Positions 63,388-64,000 of a stretch of 64,000 nucleotides of DNA are shown here, piece by piece (position 1 is the stretch's first letter; the number at the start of each line of letters is the position of its first letter). The position numbers were made by a program, and so were the translations under genes. Below the pieces are notes generated by a model. The model did no database searches. It was given only the letters and a program-made list of their open reading frames with translations, and was not told where the DNA came from. Location: assembly GCF_000309385.1 (NCBI RefSeq), contig NZ_JH976537.1:3218540-3282539 (forward strand), read 5' to 3'. Source of the stretch: Nodosilinea nodulosa PCC 7104. Lineage in GTDB: Bacteria > Cyanobacteriota > Cyanobacteriia > Phormidesmidales > Phormidesmidaceae.

Positions 63388-63726
63388 AACAACCTCCTGA
63401 CGGGGCTGAATGGGACAGTAATATTTTTGTGCCCTGATGAAGTAAATTGTGACGCTGCCCGGGGCACACATCAAAAAAACTTCACCCTACTTCACCCCTG
63501 GCTGCTCTGCTTCAGAGACCTGTAGCCCTGATACCGAGACCTTTAGACCCTTGCGGGTTAGTCCTGGCTAGGGACAACGTTTGGCGGCACTGTAGTACCT
63601 AGATTGAGTTGCAGCCCCCTAACCCCTTCCCTGTAGATGTCCCTTTCCTGCAATTCACTGCTGATGCCATTTCACTGTGAGGTCAGAAGGGTGTTTGATT
63701 CTACCAACCCATTTCAGAGTCAGGCT
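63388..63726. other. Divergent intergenic region
   Basis: No gene is supported. It should hold promoters for the leftward unknown gene and the rightward partial gene. No palindrome stands out. Confidence 0.4.
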
Positions 63727-64000
63727 ATGTATAGCCAGTCTTCGTCTAGCCCGATTGCTTCGGTTGACTCAGCTAGTCCTTCGGGACAGGCTGCTTCAAT
63801 TGATTTTTTGTCCGTGCTGTTCGAAACGATGCTAGATCAGTTATTTCCATCGCAGGGCTTACTCCTGCTCAGTCGGTCGGGCCAGGTGGTGCAGAGTAGC
63901 CCTAAAGCCAGGGCGCTCTGCCAGGCTTTGCAAACTGGCACTGCCTTTGCGCCCCGCAAAGCTGGCCGCAAATCTGGCCGTAAATCTGGCTGGAGAGGTC
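63727..64000 (+). CDS. Probable LuxR-type transcriptional regulator, N-terminal part (runs off the window)
   Basis: 91 codons are open from ATG 63727 to the window end. A Ser-rich start is followed by FLSVLFETMLDQLFPSQGLLLLSRSGQVVQSSPKARALCQALQTG, a PAS-like half common in cyanobacterial LuxR-family regulators (xxGLLLLSxxGxIxxxSxxAxxLC). A repeat AGRKSGRKSG comes next. The DNA-binding part lies beyond the window, so the assignment is moderate. Confidence 0.55.
   Translation, partial: MYSQSSSSPIASVDSASPSGQAASIDFLSVLFETMLDQLFPSQGLLLLSRSGQVVQSSPKARALCQALQTGTAFAPRKAGRKSGRKSGWRG

Overview
The window reads as a piece of chromosome from a filamentous, non-marine-picocyanobacterial type of cyanobacterium. 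The octamer GCGATCGC (HIP1) recurs across the GC-rich core genes. There is a clear hetR, a glucosylglycerol-phosphate synthase (ggpS), two SLH/OprB porins, an FtsH2-type protease, an HpsJ-like protein and several families found mainly in cyanobacteria. A Leptolyngbya/Nodosilinea/Phormidesmis-like host is my inference. A 16S or whole-genome comparison would be needed to name it.

Layout. Positions 1-8.7 kb are accessory: an Lrp/LysE pair, a DUF4079 membrane protein, two Uma2-type nucleases, a MazEF pair, a YaiI protein and a UPF0175 antitoxin whose partner toxin has decayed. An IS5-type element (3-bp target duplication) and an IS630-type element lie here. The IS630 has cut a HEPN-type gene in two, and precise excision would restore one frame. 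Positions 8.7-13.5 kb hold gpsA, glpD and ggpS, which make, drain and use glycerol-3-phosphate for the osmolyte glucosylglycerol. Positions 14-19 kb hold a copper ATPase, an AT-rich TIR-domain gene, repeats and a DUF433/DUF5615 toxin-antitoxin pair. Positions 19.4-28 kb are core: an LCP protein, an amidase, gltX, ftsH and a MurG-like glycosyltransferase.

Positions 28.1-30.9 kb are a pile of mobile DNA: an IS982-related small element holding an IS4-type transposase gene, followed by a full IS982 element. All share the 6-bp target TACCTA and have replaced the end of the glycosyltransferase. Positions 31-48.5 kb hold a beta-propeller protein, dusA, nadC, a candidate rod-shaped RNA (36.05-36.20 kb), tandem porins, the two UDP-xylose pathway enzymes, a SWIM protein, an HpsJ-like protein, a peptide-binding lipoprotein and a glycosyltransferase.

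The most striking locus is 50.3-52.1 kb. hetR is preceded on the same strand by a short gene for a signal-peptide-bearing protein (a PatX relative) that carries the HetR-inhibiting pentapeptide RGSGR three times. The third copy is spelled with different codons. This looks like a multi-copy peptide precursor for a HetR-dependent cell-cell signal. The rest (52.5-64 kb) holds an aminotransferase, a Cache-PAS-GGDEF-EAL enzyme, sodB, an FKBP, a further IS4 element with a 9-bp duplication, the TIGR02587/TIGR02588 pair, an EamA transporter, an unknown protein and the start of a probable LuxR-type regulator.
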